A DNA stretch of 35,230 nt, taken from the NCBI GenBank assembly GCA_019648995.1, contig BLXT01007044.1:1800082-1835311 (forward strand). The letters run 5' to 3'. Position 1 is the first letter of the stretch; each line of letters opens with the position of its first letter. Source of the DNA: Plakobranchus ocellatus. Taxonomy: Eukaryota; Mollusca; Gastropoda; Plakobranchidae. The notes beneath the pieces were generated by a model. The model was not told the origin of the DNA. It did not search any database and worked only from the letters and a program-made list of their open reading frames with translations. Positions 12,525 to 26,300 of the stretch are shown piece after piece. Made by a program: the position numbers and the translations under genes.

Positions 12525-12810
12525 GTGTCCTGTTAGGAACAGACCTGGCGATCATGGTCCGCCACAGAATACCTTCTCAGTTAATCTAAGAAACCATCTT
12601 TTATTGTCCATGAATTGAGATTTTTAAAGAAAGTCATTCCCTGTATACCTTTTTCTTGTTTGTTTTCAACCTTTCCATTGATTCCTAGATGGTCTAAAAT
12701 CTTGTGTTGGCAAATGTGTCCTAAAAATTGTAGTTGCCTTCGTCTTACGGTTTTTTGTAAAGATCAATTAAGACTATTCTTTTTCAGTGTTACATTCGTT
12801 CAAACAAAGT
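12525..12810 (-). mobile_element. Diverged RTE-like LINE 3' fragment (minus)
   Basis: The reverse complement carries the same landmarks as other 3' fragments in the window: a CATGATCGCCAGGTCTGTTCC-like block, CATTTGCCAACACAAG, AATTTTTAGGACACATTTGC and ACGAAGGCAACTACA. More diverged than the copies at 7.8 and 28.3 kb. Confidence 0.65.
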
Positions 12811-13259
12811 TTTACTTTTTTCATTATTTGCTTTTTTATGCAACTCTCAACTGTTTTCTTGTGATAAGACAATTAAAAAAGAAATAGATTATCCAACAAA
12901 ATATTAAAGTTGTCATGATTTTCTCATTTGCTATAGAGAAAATATATCCCTTGCTTTTTCTTTACATTAAGATCAACACTCAGCTTACACGTTAAAAAAA
13001 TAGTGTATATCATTTCAATCCTATCAATTTTTTTTTCAAAAAAGGGTGTTCGACGTTCCGAGGATATTTTCTATGCACGAAACGAAGGCTTTATCAAATG
13101 CCTGACTAGATAATCTTGTTTTGAACGATTATAAAAACTTCTTTGCTTAAAAAAAAACAAAAAAAAAACCACCAAACCATGTGTGCCAAGTGTTTACCTT
13201 TTGAAACGATGTGGATTACTTATTTTCGGATAAAAGTGCATACACTTATTTTTTAGGAG

Positions 13260-13570
13260 AGCTCCAAAACAGCAAGAAAGAAAGAATGGTGAATAAATAG
13301 CAGAGTTTAAAGAAAGATGATAGTAAAAGAGAGAGAAAGAGAGAGAAAAGAGTAGTTAGAGATGGAGAAGGAAAGAGAAAGAAAAACTGACGGTAGAGAG
13401 CAAAACAAGAAAAGGAAAGATAGTGATACAGAGAGATATTGAGAGAGAGGCAGTAAGGAAAAGATAGGAAAGATGGAAAAAAGTAAGAAATAAGAGGGGA
13501 TGAGAAAGACAGAGACAGAGAAATAGAGAGAGAGAAGGCAAGAGAGAGAAAAAGAGAAAAAATGAGAGAG

Positions 13571-13619
<49 letters not shown>

Positions 13620-13620
13620 T
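13260..13620 (+). repeat. Purine-rich (GA) tract ending in (GA)n
   Basis: About 360 bp of nearly uninterrupted purines on the + strand, ending in a pure GA run at about 13577-13615. It lies about 365 bp upstream of the first recognised TEP exon, presumably in an intron. The minus-strand Ser/Leu/Phe-rich frame here is an artefact. Confidence 0.92.
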
Positions 13621-13984
13621 CCGGAAATAAAAAAATAAGATTACGTAAAACTTTATACTATAATAGTTTATTTTTGTGTTGTATTTTTGTTACATCAAAT
13701 GAGGTAGAACAGCAAACTAAGAAAATCATTTCTGTTCTTTATTTTACCCTCTACTCATCAGCCTTTAGTGGCGTATATGAAACTGATAAGATCTGTACAG
13801 CCATGTCTGGAAACCCAATCGCCACATTTATCTAAGATTGGAGCCCTGTAGGCAGCCCCAACTCCATAATTTGAGGTTTGAGTTTTTGTGAGACCCACGG
13901 AAAAATAATCTGGTGTATCCGCAAGCTTAAAACTTGATTTTTTACCTCTGACCCTTCTTCCCTTCTCTCTCAACATCTGACCAG
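13621..13984 (+). other. Presumed intron sequence before TEP exon a
   Basis: AT-rich, then a pyrimidine-rich stretch with CCCTTCTCTCTC and the acceptor at 13983-13984. Nothing else seen. Confidence 0.5.
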
Positions 13985-14148
13985 GGGTTTCCTCCTTACG
14001 ATGCCTCCTGACATGCGAGGCGACACAAAATTCAACTATTGCATCATTTTGTATGGAAATACGCCTGGCAAGAGATACATAACACTGATACTTTCCAAGC
14101 TGACCACCGGTGAGATGATGTTCCTAGAGAATGACCTTGTCATGATAG
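13985..14148 (+). CDS. TEP exon a (MG1, N-terminal part)
   Basis: Acceptor AG at 13983-13984 after a pyrimidine-rich tract; donor GTAAGT at 14149. One leading base then 54 codons and one trailing base. The reading GFLLTMPPDMRG followed by NYCIILYG is the typical first beta-strand of MG1 in this family. The internal ATG at 14001 is not the true start, because the conserved GFLLT lies before it. An upstream exon ending after two codon bases and carrying the signal peptide is required; I could not find it. Confidence 0.85.
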
Positions 14149-17100
14149 GTAAGTCTGCGGCAGTGAGTGGCGTGGCAAGGTAGAGAGGATTAGAAAAGTA
14201 GGTGTAAGTTTCAAGCGATTCATACTACTGTTTTGTTCTCCTTACTCAGTTCTTCCCTCCCTATCCGCTTCTTTTATCTCTCTCTCTCTCTCTCTTTCTT
14301 TTACTCTCTCTACCTCTCTTTTGTCTCTCTTCCTCTCTCGTTGTTCTTTCTCTTATTTCTGTATCTGTCTCTTTGAGCTTTTCAAATCATAAAACAAGAG
14401 AAATGTGCTTTCACTGTGCTTCAAGTTTGATACTGACTAATCTTTGTGCCCTCAGGTCGACTACATTGCAAGGAACACTTGTTGCCATCGCCTGGTGATT
14501 ATAAATTCACACTGAGCAACGTTACGGGCAACCTTCATGACCCTGTCAAAATCACATTGCTAGACAGCACAGTCACTCTGATACAGACAGACAAACCCAT
14601 CTACAGACCTGGTGAAAAGGGTGAGCAACTGTGGGCACATATGTGCGTGTATGTATATATATATATCTATCTATCTTTCTATCTATATCTATATATAAGT
14701 TTAATAATGAAACACATCTGTAGAAAAGTGCTAATGGAGCCAGAATAATTCACGTGTTGCTGGTTGGCTGAATGATTAAAGGGCTGAGTGCAAAGCAAGT
14801 CAAACAGAAAACATGGGAAAAAACATTTGTTCTAAAAATAAATATACTTGTACTCTTTATCGATAATTTGAATGTCTATGATTTTGAGCCAAGTATTTTT
14901 GAATGTGTATTCTGACGTGTAGAGCACATCATAGTCTAACAAGTTTAACCTTGTTTGGATAGGGCTTAGCTTTTAAAATAAGATGAACAGAATGGCTCAC
15001 TAAGGTTACATTGGGCCTAAACTGAATGAATGTCGAGATCAACATAATGTGTGTGATATACGCTCTGAAATACCTACATAAGATGTTCGGATACATGTCG
15101 TGGGTCTGTTTAGATTTTGAGAATATATGCTATTGAAGTTGAGCGGTGGCTCATCTGGCAGGGCAGTTGCCTACCCCGTGAGAGGTTCTAGGTTCCATTA
15201 CCAGACCAAAGAAAGAAAATAATCATTGATCCTCTATGATTACCCAGCGCGTTGTGAGTAGTTATGTCTTTCAAGACCCGGCGAAAATAAAGATCGTGTG
15301 GTATCAGTGACAAATTACTTCATAATGCAAAAAACGCGAGGAACCCACTCCTGGCTTTCCTACGCATGGAGCAAGCATTGGACTCGTTTTACTATACTCC
15401 ATGCTGTTTACATTGCTAAATGTTGGAGAAACATATTGTTGATGCCCATAAGATGATGGAGCTGTCGGCAGTAAAGAGTACATCTTGTTAGGGCACAGAG
15501 AGTGAGGCAATATGTGTGACACACTGTAAAACATTTACCATACACCCTGTAGGAAATGTGTGAATTTTTTCGGATGCTTTTCACACATTTTGTAATAGGT
15601 ATAAATAAAGTCATTTACAATAACTTCATTCATCCACTGCCAAGGTAAGTTGACGAGGCAGGTTTCATGAAACTAGATAGTGAAACTCTAATTTACTCAG
15701 GGGGACACACACACATGAAAGAAACGTTGATATCGTATTCGATGTAACAATGGCAAAAAGTCTGGAGAGTTGGTGTCCAATTTCAGATAGAGTAATTGTA
15801 GCTAAATTGGTAGGCAAATCATTAAATGTAGGAATTATTCAAATGTATGCACCGACATCTGACAGTGAAGATGTAGAAGTAGAAAGGTTTTTTGAAGAAT
15901 TAGAAAAAGCAAAAGGCTATCTAAAATCCAAGGACATCATAATAGTAATAGGAGATTTCAATGTAAAAGTTGGGGATGAAATAGTAGATGTTGGGCTCAG
16001 TGGCATAGGGACTGTAAATGAGCGGGGAAGTAGGCTAATTGAATGGTAACCAAATCATCTAAGGCTTTTGACAAAGTAAGACGTGTAGAGCTGTTTTGTA
16101 TGCTAGAAAAATAAGACATCGATGGGAAAGATCTGAGAGTAATTAGAATTTTATTCTGGGATCGGACAGCATTCTGTAAGAATTGAAGGAGAACATAGTA
16201 ATTTCAAACCCATCAAAAGAAGTGTGAGGCAGGGATGTGTAATGTCTCCTGATCTTTTTAACCTATATATAGTGATATAATCTTTTAGGAATCTTGATGT
16301 TATTTCAGAATTAAAAATAAATAGAGAGAATCTTAATAATCTCGGGTATGCAGATGATACAGTTTAGCAGAATCTGGCGAACCACTCTAAAAACTTTTAG
16401 ATACTGTAGTTTTAGAGAGAAAAAGATTGGGCCTGTCTTTGAATCCACAGAAAACGGACTGCATGGCAATCTCAAGTGCAATCTCTTTAACAAAGGCGAA
16501 AAAACCAAACAAGTTACAAAATTCAAATATCTAGGTTAACTGATAATATCAGATGGCAGATGCATTAGTGAAATAAGTAAAAGAACAGCCATGTCCAAAG
16601 ATACATTCCAAAAAAATCAAACCAATCCTGGCAAATAGAAAAATAAGTATGACAACAAAAATAAGTCAATACTTTTGTATCGTTGTGAATGCTGGACAAT
16701 AAACAAAGAAGTAGAGAAAAAAAACTAGAAGCAGTACAAATGTGGCTTATCAGAAGAATGATGAGGATATAATGGGCAGAAAAAAAGTCAAATGAATTTG
16801 TCCTGAAAGAGGCTAACCTCGAGCGATCACTTATTAAAACCATAAGACAAAGGCTACTACAGTTTTTAGGCCATATTTGCCGACACAAGGGTAAAGAACA
16901 CTTAGCAATGACTGGAAAGATTTAAGGCAAATGAGTTATGGGCAATAGACAAGGGTAGCAATAACAACTTTATAAAGTTAACTGAGAATAGGTTTGAGTG
17001 GAGGAACATGATCGCCAAAGTCTGTTCCAGACAAAGTACCTGATGGTGATACAAAAATTCTTCTGGTAATTTGAACATAGCTCCATGAATCGTCACATCG

Positions 17101-20100
17101 TGTCATAATCTAAGTGTGCAACTAAAGCGTGGAGATGGTTTGTGTTTTTTAATTTATATTTTTCATTAAGATAACCAGAGTCATAAATCATTCTATGCGA
17201 CACGCGGATCGTTTATAGCTCAATTATCCCCCCAAAAATATTGAGTAATCACCATCATGATAATTACAAGTACTTATTTGTACTGCTTGTTTCCACAGTG
17301 AGCTTTCGGATCCTAACAATGTTCAATATGTTCAATATGAAGCCGAGAGCGAGTCAGGTTTGCATCGATACTTTATAATTTCATTTATCTCATAAGTCAT
17401 TTAGAATAACTTTATTCATCCATTACAAACTTCATTTACGATTTACAAAACACCTATTTGCCTGTTACAAAATCCATTCACTCTTTACAAACACATCATT
17501 TGTTTTTTTATCAATATTACCGTATTAAACTCGTGTATCACTAGATAAAGAGAAAAAATAGTTCCACTGTCAGATTTCCTACATAGCAATTATGTTTCCC
17601 GGAAACCAGCACGCACCGGATCAAAGTATCTCCAAAATCAAGTCCCTATTCATAGGTAATACTCTAGATCTAGAAGCTACCGTCAATTGTTTTAGGTCAT
17701 AATCGTTGTAGCGCCTAGCTTTTTTTTTTTTTAACTAGCTTAAAAACAGACCGTGCCCACTTTCCTCATTTTTTCCCTCTTTTGCGATTTATTTCTTGCC
17801 TAGGACAGTCACATTATTACTTTTTTTTAATTATCTTTAGTTTACCATCGAGTTTCGCAGAGCTCAGAATTCCTTCACGGTTTTCTCAATAGTTAAGGAA
17901 TCGGTTTCATCACGAGTACGATGGAATGGTTAGCACAGACCTGCCACCGGAGAACGCGGCCTGGTGGAGACCAAAAGCTTGAGTTCAAATAACCAATCTT
18001 ACTTTATTATCTCGCCCAAAATGCAGAGTTTAATAATATGATGTGAATGCATCAAAATCGGTTACCATATTTCTCGAGATTTCAAACAAAACTTATTGTT
18101 TTAAAAAGTTCTTTTTTATAATCTTTATTTAACTTCCATTTAAACGCCATCTTTTGTTCTCATATTTTACAGATTCACTCGATCTACGTCACAAACTCAA
18201 ATGGTGCAAGGGTCAAACAATATTTATACATGACCACAAGAGGTGAGTGCGGGTTATGAGTAACAATGGTGTTATTACCGCACGAGGTGTAGCTGGTTTT
18301 CGAATATCATATATAACTCATAGTGTTAACTTTAACAGTAGGCATGAGGATTGTATCACTCACTTTTTGGTGAAACTTTTTGTCAACGCTCTTTATCGCT
18401 CCCATTCTCTCTTTCTCTCATTACTTCTCTCTCTCTCCCTCTCTCTCTATCTCTCTCTTTCCTTTGTTCTTTACCTATCACTTTCTTTTTCTCTCGCATC
18501 CTCGCCCTGTCTTAAATTTAGAGAAATATCATTTGCCTCATTATTTTGTACATCAGTTAACTTTCTTTACTATATCATTTCATTTATTTTTCATCCACTT
18601 GTGTTACAGTGCCCATTACCATCTTGATTTTTTCATTGTCATTACTGAATAAATCTTAAAAGCTCAAAGTGACAAAAAGTGTCTTGCAGTTGTTTATGAA
18701 GAAGTCATAGATAGAACTGTCATGGCGACCATCAAGTGCCCAGCACGCGGATGCGCCACCAAATGGCACGGGGATATGCCAACCGAAGTCCTTACTAGTC
18801 TTCTAGGCATTTACAGTGCCACAGCTCATGCGGCTCAAGGGCACCAATCTGCTCCAACTGCCGCGGCCAGGGCTGAAGAGGGTCGGTGTCCCATAGCATC
18901 AGCATCGGATACCAGTGAAGAGTGGGCATATTTCTTCCGCAGGTGGAAAGACTACGAACAGGCCACCCACCTCACAGGCTCAGACATAGTGTTCCAGCTC
19001 TTAGAATGCTGTGATGAAGGACTGCGCAATGATCTCACAGGGACCTTCAGCGCCCTGGCCTCCAGTGTCGAGAACACTATTCTCAATATTATGACGACCC
19101 TCTTAGTGCGCCAGGAAAATATAATGGTCGCACGAATCTAGATACAGCAGATGCGAGAGGACAGAGATGAACCTATCAGGGCCTTTGCCGCTCAGGGGAC
19201 AAGCAGGAATCTGCAGCTTCAACATCAAGTGTTCATTCTATACCTACGGTGCCATCGTTGATTACAGCGATGCCATGATTTGGGGTATGCTTAACAGGGG
19301 CCTAAATGATAAAGAGGTCCGGCCAGACATTCTCCGTCAGTCAAGACAAGACATGTTGCTGGAAGATGCACTCCGCTATATCGAGGCAAAGGAAAGTGGC
19401 AAGAGGTCTGCCAGTCGTCTTGATGAAGGTGGCTCGTCTACTGTTACAGCAACAAGCTCTTACATGAGACAGGACAAACCCAGCTCAGATGGTGGCAAGA
19501 ACTCCCCCTTATCGACCATGTGCAGTTATTGCGGCAAACCAGGCCACAGCGTGAGGAAGCGGGAGCACATGACAAAGTGTCAAGCATACTGGAAAAGGTG
19601 CGCAGAGTGCGGGAGCACTCACCTTTTTGTGAATGTCTGCAAGAAGACATCACAACTTAACGCCATCTTTATATAATCTCAGCATACTCCCTCACCAACC
19701 AAACTGGACGACGCTGCTACACCTTTAACAGTCTTTGCAGTACTGAAGAGATTACTCCAGTGTCCAGCGCCCACTATATGAACTCATATCATCGCGTGTA
19801 CATTGAATTCTGCAAGGCATGGTAAAAGCTAGCTTCTGATCTTCAGTACCTCATTGACCTCACTATTCGTACCCTAAAATCCCTCCCATTTTCAACCACC
19901 GAAGAGAATAGGGACCGTTTGGAGACATGGCTGCTGAACTACTACAGCACCAGCACCTTCAATGTGTGTGTGAACACCAGCCACTCCCGAAGATGTCTGG
20001 TCCACCCATACGCCTTATGGTTGACCCTGATGGCCGTCCCGTCGCCCATCTCACGCCTATTCCAGTCCCTGTCCACTAGAAGGTCGATATCAAAGCTTGC

Positions 20101-23100
20101 CTTGACCAAGATGTGTGCCTAGTTGTCATTGAGCCTGTCCCAATCTGCACCCCAGTCACTGGGTACCAAAAGATGATCATCTGCTCAAAGAACTTTGGGA
20201 AGGCCAGGCGCACAGTGGACTTTAACCCTTGAAGCAAAATGTCACACGAGAGACACACCACACTCAGTCACCCTTCCGTGAGGCCGCAAGGTCCCACACC
20301 ACATAAAAAGGACTAATTCTGGTGCCTGGCTATCACAGTTTTGCCTTAGACTAGAGAGATTGGCACCTGGCAACATTTATTACCCCATGAGATCGCCATC
20401 GCTACATTGTCGCCCCCAAGGATACATTTCATCTGGAGATGAATATAGCCGTCGCTTTGATGAGATCGTTGCTGACTTTCCCCAGAAAACTAAGTGCATA
20501 GATGACATCCTCATGTAATCCAACACCATTGAAGACTCATTACTCCACGCCGCGAGATGGCTGGACGCATGTCTCAATAACTGCATCATCCTAACACTTC
20601 CAAATTTCGATTGGGCAAGGACACTGTGGACTTTGCTGGCTTTGAAGTATTATCCACTATTGCGCTAATTTGAGGCCATCCAGCCCTTTTAGACCCCAAA
20701 GAATATCGCGGATATGGAAGATGCTTCGGATGGGCAAAGCAAGTGTCATACACTTTTGCGGCGGCTGAGCAAATGCATCCATTCGGAAACTCCTCAAGAC
20801 GGGTTCTCATTTCCACTGGACTGACGAACTTAACCGCCTTATCAATAAAACAAAGGCATTGATTATCACCGAAATCCACAGAGGAGTGGAGATCTTCGAC
20901 AAATCCAGACCTACCTCCCTTGCCACAGACTGCACTCGTGAAGGCATAGGATTCTGACTGTTTCAACAACACCACTTCTGTCTCCCCTCTATGCCCTTCT
21001 GGTGTGAGGCAGGTTGACGAATAACTGGTCGAAAGCCGGTTCACCTCAGGGACCAAATCCCGCTACGCCCCCAAAAAGGCGAAGCTCTAGCTGTTGTCGA
21101 TGCCCTTGACAAAGCCCTACACTTCACACTAGGCTGCACCGACCTCATTGTTGCTGTGGACGACAAACCCTTGTTGAAGATATTCGATGACCGTTACCTA
21201 GACGACACCCGAAGCCCCCGCCTGCGCAACTTCAAGGAAAAGTCACTACGATACTGCTTCCGTGCCATCCACATTCCTGGTTTACGCAATGCGCCGCGAT
21301 GACGCAGTCTCCCGTAAACCTGTAAGTAAAACTGCCGATGTGGCACTCTCGGGTGAATTAGCGTCTATGGTCCCCACAGCCGATTTCTTCCCTCTCTCCG
21401 AGCTGCCAAAATCCTTCCTCTCTGCCATACGCACTCGCGAGCAGGACGGCGCCCTTTAAACCTGTTCACAGTCCGGCTCAGCTACTAGAGGTGATCAAAT
21501 TAGTGACCTAGGATGACATCCGCATTGCTACACCAGTGACCCCATCATGATCGCCCTGGGTAAAGCCATATACGATGACTTTCAATAGGACAAAGCTTCA
21601 CTGGCTCCTGACCTCCGCCCATCCACCAATTCCGTAAATTTCTAACCACCTTTGATGGAGTCATACTCTACCATGATCGTGTGGTCATACCCCCAACACT
21701 TCGAGAACGTGCCCCCAATGTCTTGACTCAGCACACAAGGCGTAATATAAATGTGCTCCCGAGCAGAATCCTCATTTTTCTTGCCTAGAATGGCTCCAGC
21801 CATCACAAACATGCAAGTTAGATGCCAGGCCTGCAACTGCATGGAACCCTCTCAGCCCAGCGCACTATCGACACCCCCGATGAACCCTGCATACCTTTTT
21901 CAATGCATTGTGGCTGATTACTTTCACCAACGCAGCCACAACTACCTGGTATCCGTGGAGAAATACATTGAGTGGCCAATCGTCGAGGAGGCTGCCCATG
22001 GCGCTGTTGGACTCGTCACTGCCCTGCATAGGATTTTTGTCACATATGGGATTAGTGATGAACTACCTTCTGATGGGGATAGGTTTAAGTGCATAATACA
22101 GTACAGGAATATCCCTGACCGGGACACTCGCCTATCTCCCGCCATGTGCATTTTTGGACGCCTCATTCGAGACCTTATCCCCATTCATCCAGGCAAATGC
22201 AGCCCCACATCATTTGGCGGGAGACACTCATTCCCGTGAGGGAGCATGAGAAATAGACCCACGAATGCTGCCGAGTGCTTGTCCGAACATACCCGCATTC
22301 TTTAACCACTGGCCGTTGGTGACCGAGTCCGCATCCAGAATCTAAGCGGACCCCATCCAACCAAATGGGACAAGACAGACATGATCATCGAGGTACACCA
22401 ATTGCACCAATATGTTGTGCGTGTGGATGGCTCTTACCGTACCACCCTCCGCAACAGGAAGTTTTCTGCAGAAATTCAAACCAGTCATGCCACGGACGCC
22501 CATCATGATCGATCCAGGTTACAGTCCTACGATGCCAGCTGCTCGCAACGAGCCCACAGTGCCCACTGTTCCTCCAATCAAGCCCTTAACAAGGTCTGCC
22601 AACCCTGACTTAGCTGCAACAAATACTAACCCCACAGCCACGGCCACCAGCCATAGAATCTTCAACACTTCTACAGCTGCCCCCTTATCCAAACCCAGGA
22701 TCTGTTTCTGAGAAGACACGTGCGACCAGAAAACAACGATTGTCGGCGCTCCACATGCTCTGCGCGATTTAATGCCATACATCGCCTCGCCCCTGGTCTG
22801 AAGCAGCAAGCCGTCACTTCTCGAATAGATCCATTTCCTGGCTACCCCTGGTGCTCGACTAGGCTGGCCATGCAACCCCTGCCGAATGACACTTACTAGC
22901 TCTAGTCATACGTTTTGTTCATGTTATTATTCAGCTTTTCCACTTTTCTTTTCAGAGGGCAGAGGCTACTTAAAAATTTGAACTCTTAAATTGTGGCTCA
23001 GCTAGAGTCTTCTTAATTTTCTTATNNNNNNGGGGGGGGGGGGGGGGGGGGTGGAAGGAGGAGGAAGGCATAGAGTAATATGATTTTGTCTGTTTCTTTT

Positions 23101-23337
23101 GTTCACCAGTTAACTTTCTTTACCATATCATTTCATGCACTTTTCATCCATTTATTGTGTTACAGTGCCTATTGCCATCTTGATATTTTCATTGTCATTA
23201 CTGAATAAAAATTAAAAGCTCAAAGTGACAAATTTAATGATGTCTTGCACCTATTTAACTTTTTCTCTTTACTTTTCCCTCACTCTCTCCCTTCCAGTAT
23301 CTATATGTTTATTTATGTATGTGTGTGTGTGTGNNNN

Positions 23338-23385
<48 letters not shown>

Positions 23386-26300
23386 AACCTATAAGTCTCT
23401 ATGTGCGTTTGTTTGGGATTTAACAGTGACGTTTTTTTAACGTCATCCAGGTGTAAAACCACTAGACTTCCAACTTGGCGACAAAGCTAGACCAGGGATT
23501 TGGAAAATCGAGGTCAACCTGGACAACGAAGTGAAAAAGATTCAACAATTCACAGTGAAAGAATATGGTAAGTTTTCTTCAACATCACAACTTTTGAACA
23601 TGATCAGATACATAGCCTGGTCACTTAAAGACGGTCATATAAAGCAGTAACATACGAAAGGTGTTAACAAATGAAATTGATTCTTTCATTTGCGTGATGT
23701 AAAAAAATAAAGCAAAAAAGAGGACATGCTATCTGGCCAGTTTCTGATGCAAAAGGAATTTTTTTTCCTATAACATAATTGGTTAAAACTTATGAAATGA
23801 TGAATGAATGTAGAAAAAAAAGGACTGAGAAAACATTCAAATATCAAACACAAGTTTTGCTGCATCGAAGAATAGGCCTATTATTACTGAGGGACTGTCT
23901 TTCTTTCCCATTTAAATCCCAGACATCTGCTCAATAATGTCACTAAAGTCTTTTATGCCCACTGCGAACAGTGGAAGAAAATTTTAATAGCCGAGTGGCG
24001 TAGGGACTGTAACTGAGCGTGCGATTAGGATAATTGAACGGTGCAAAAGTAATGGTTTTATCATTCGAAATACTTGGTATCAACACCAACTTAGACGTCA
24101 GGGGATATAGAAGAAGCCTAGTGATAGACGTAGAATCAAAATTGATAATATTCTCATTATTCAGAAAGGATTCCAAAACGCCATCAAAACATTAAAATCG
24201 CTGTCAGGAGCTGACTGTGGTTCAGATTAAACTCCAGTCATGTGTAAATTCAAAGTAAAACTTTCGAAATTCAAAAAGGCCAAAAGCCAATCTTAAATTC
24301 AAAATGGACGTATTAATATGTGATAGATGAGAAGTTCATGATAAAAATAGATTGTCTTAGGTGTGCAAAACAAATTGAGACTCTAAGCAACAAAAAAAAA
24401 AAAATAATAATAATAAGGTTATGGATAAAAGCATTCTCTAAAAGACAAAAAAAGAGGAAAAGAAATAGATGCAAAAAGAAAGACTATATTTAATGGAAGA
24501 AAGGTGCAAATATAAAAAGGAGAAGCTAAATACAAGAACAATAAAATAAATGCAAAAGTGGACTGGATTAATCAACAATGTCAGGAATTGAGGAACACCT
24601 TCATGTAAACAATCAATTCATGCATGCATAAATTAACAATGTGTGTCACAAATTGCTCAATGCTGTTTAGTTATAGATCTAGATGAGCATAGCCTGTGAC
24701 AATGAGCTCTTTTGAATAGACCAACGAACAGAAATCACTCCAAGTTTTGCCGAACATTGAACCGAAAAGCTTATTAATTTGAATAAGTAACAGTTTCAGA
24801 ACAGCAATTTAAATTATACAACTATTTAGATCTACAGGCTCTCACCTATCAGCGGTTTATATCTCAACGGCTTCCGCAAGAATATATTACCGAATAATGT
24901 CATCACAGTAAGCTAAACTAAAGGCCAATCAAACTCCCCCACATGACTCACCCACAATGGACATGATTTAACAACTTTATGTGAACAATGTTCCAACACC
25001 TTGGAGACCTTCTAGAAATGCCTACATCTGCAAAAAAAGCTAAAATAAAAAAGTACCACTAAACTAAAAATAAATCTAATGCAGGCCCACTCGAAATTTG
25101 ACCAACCTTTACAAATAAAGAAGGCCAAAACACAATATAATCCGAGTCTAGATCTAAATCTAGAACGAAACTCAATTCACACTCACAGCAACCGATTGTC
25201 ACAAAGAGAGTGGTCAGATAAACACATGCAGTATCCCTGACCACATCATATAAAAAAGGCAACCATTTACATGGAAAATAAGGCTCAACTCAATGGATTA
25301 TCAGAATATGGTGAAGAATTTTTTTTAAAGATGGAAGGATTGAACAACTTAACAATAAGGAAAAGTCTACAGGGTCCAACTATAGTAAAGAGGACACAAA
25401 GGCAGCGTTAGAGAAAATGAAGAGTGGAAAAGCCACATGGACCAGATAATCAAACGATGAAATTAATTGCAGCAAAAAGTAAGTCACGAATTCATGTGAC
25501 CATAAAGCTTTTAAATGCAATATGCGAGAGTGGTACAATCGCAGAAGATCTATTTAAACCCGTTTTTAAAGTAATGCATAAAACACCATGGGTGAAAGAA
25601 CATAAGCGTCATAGAAAAATCAGTTTAATGAGCAATTTTACGAACAATTTTATAGAATGTGCAAGAGTCTCAGACCAGAAAAATCTGTAAAACAATTTGG
25701 CTTTGAGCTTGATAAAGGGAGGACTAAAAATACAAAATTGACTTCTGTAACAAAAACTAGACTTAGGGCTTGTTGTTGAACGCACGTCAACTCGAGAATT
25801 CTAGAAAGAACCAGTTTAGAGTAGTTAATTTATGCAAAGCGAACGAGAATTCATTACGTAAATGAATGTGACTCATGTTCTATTTTTAGCCCAAGGATTT
25901 CCCTAATGTCTTTTTAAAGACTGCCTTTTTGTTATTTTAGGATTATGATGTAACGTTCTAGATCTACATTTTCGAACATTCTACGCTTGCATTATGGGAT
26001 AGATTTCCAGAAATTTGTAGAATTTTCTTTTGAAAAAAAGTATAAATACCGGGAGAAGATTGGTGAAAGTATCACACAGTGATCATACAGAGTAAGCAGA
26101 GAGTACACAGAGATCACACAGAGTAGGCAGAGAGTTTATAGAGATCACACAGAGTACGCAGAGAGTTCACAAAGATTATGGAGATTGCATTAAGATCATT
26201 GTATAGCAATTACGCAGATTTTTGGAGCTAGATCTAGTTTTCTTACCGACGGCCTATGTGAATATTGTTTGATTTGATTTCCTGCTGTTGAGTTAAATAA

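Larger units (their letters stand above)
18689..23070 (+). mobile_element. Ty3/Gypsy retrotransposon internal region (decayed)
   Basis: It lies in the intron between exons d and e, same strand as the gene. Order: gag with zinc knuckles, a short conserved linker region, RT, RNase H, integrase, C-terminal chromodomain-like end, then the 3' LTR. GC content is clearly above the surrounding intron. Numerous stops and frameshifts separate the parts; details are in the following entries. TGGCGACC just inside (18723) could be a primer-binding site remnant, but it lies about 34 bp after the inferred LTR end. Confidence 0.87.

Noticed and set aside
13758-13976. 72-codon minus-strand frame just before TEP exon a
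   Set aside because: It overlaps the intron and acceptor tract of the + strand gene and shows no domain.
25424-25690. 88-codon frame as a host gene
   Set aside because: It is the N-terminal RT segment of the RTE copy (LLNAICESGTIAEDLFKP-type motif).
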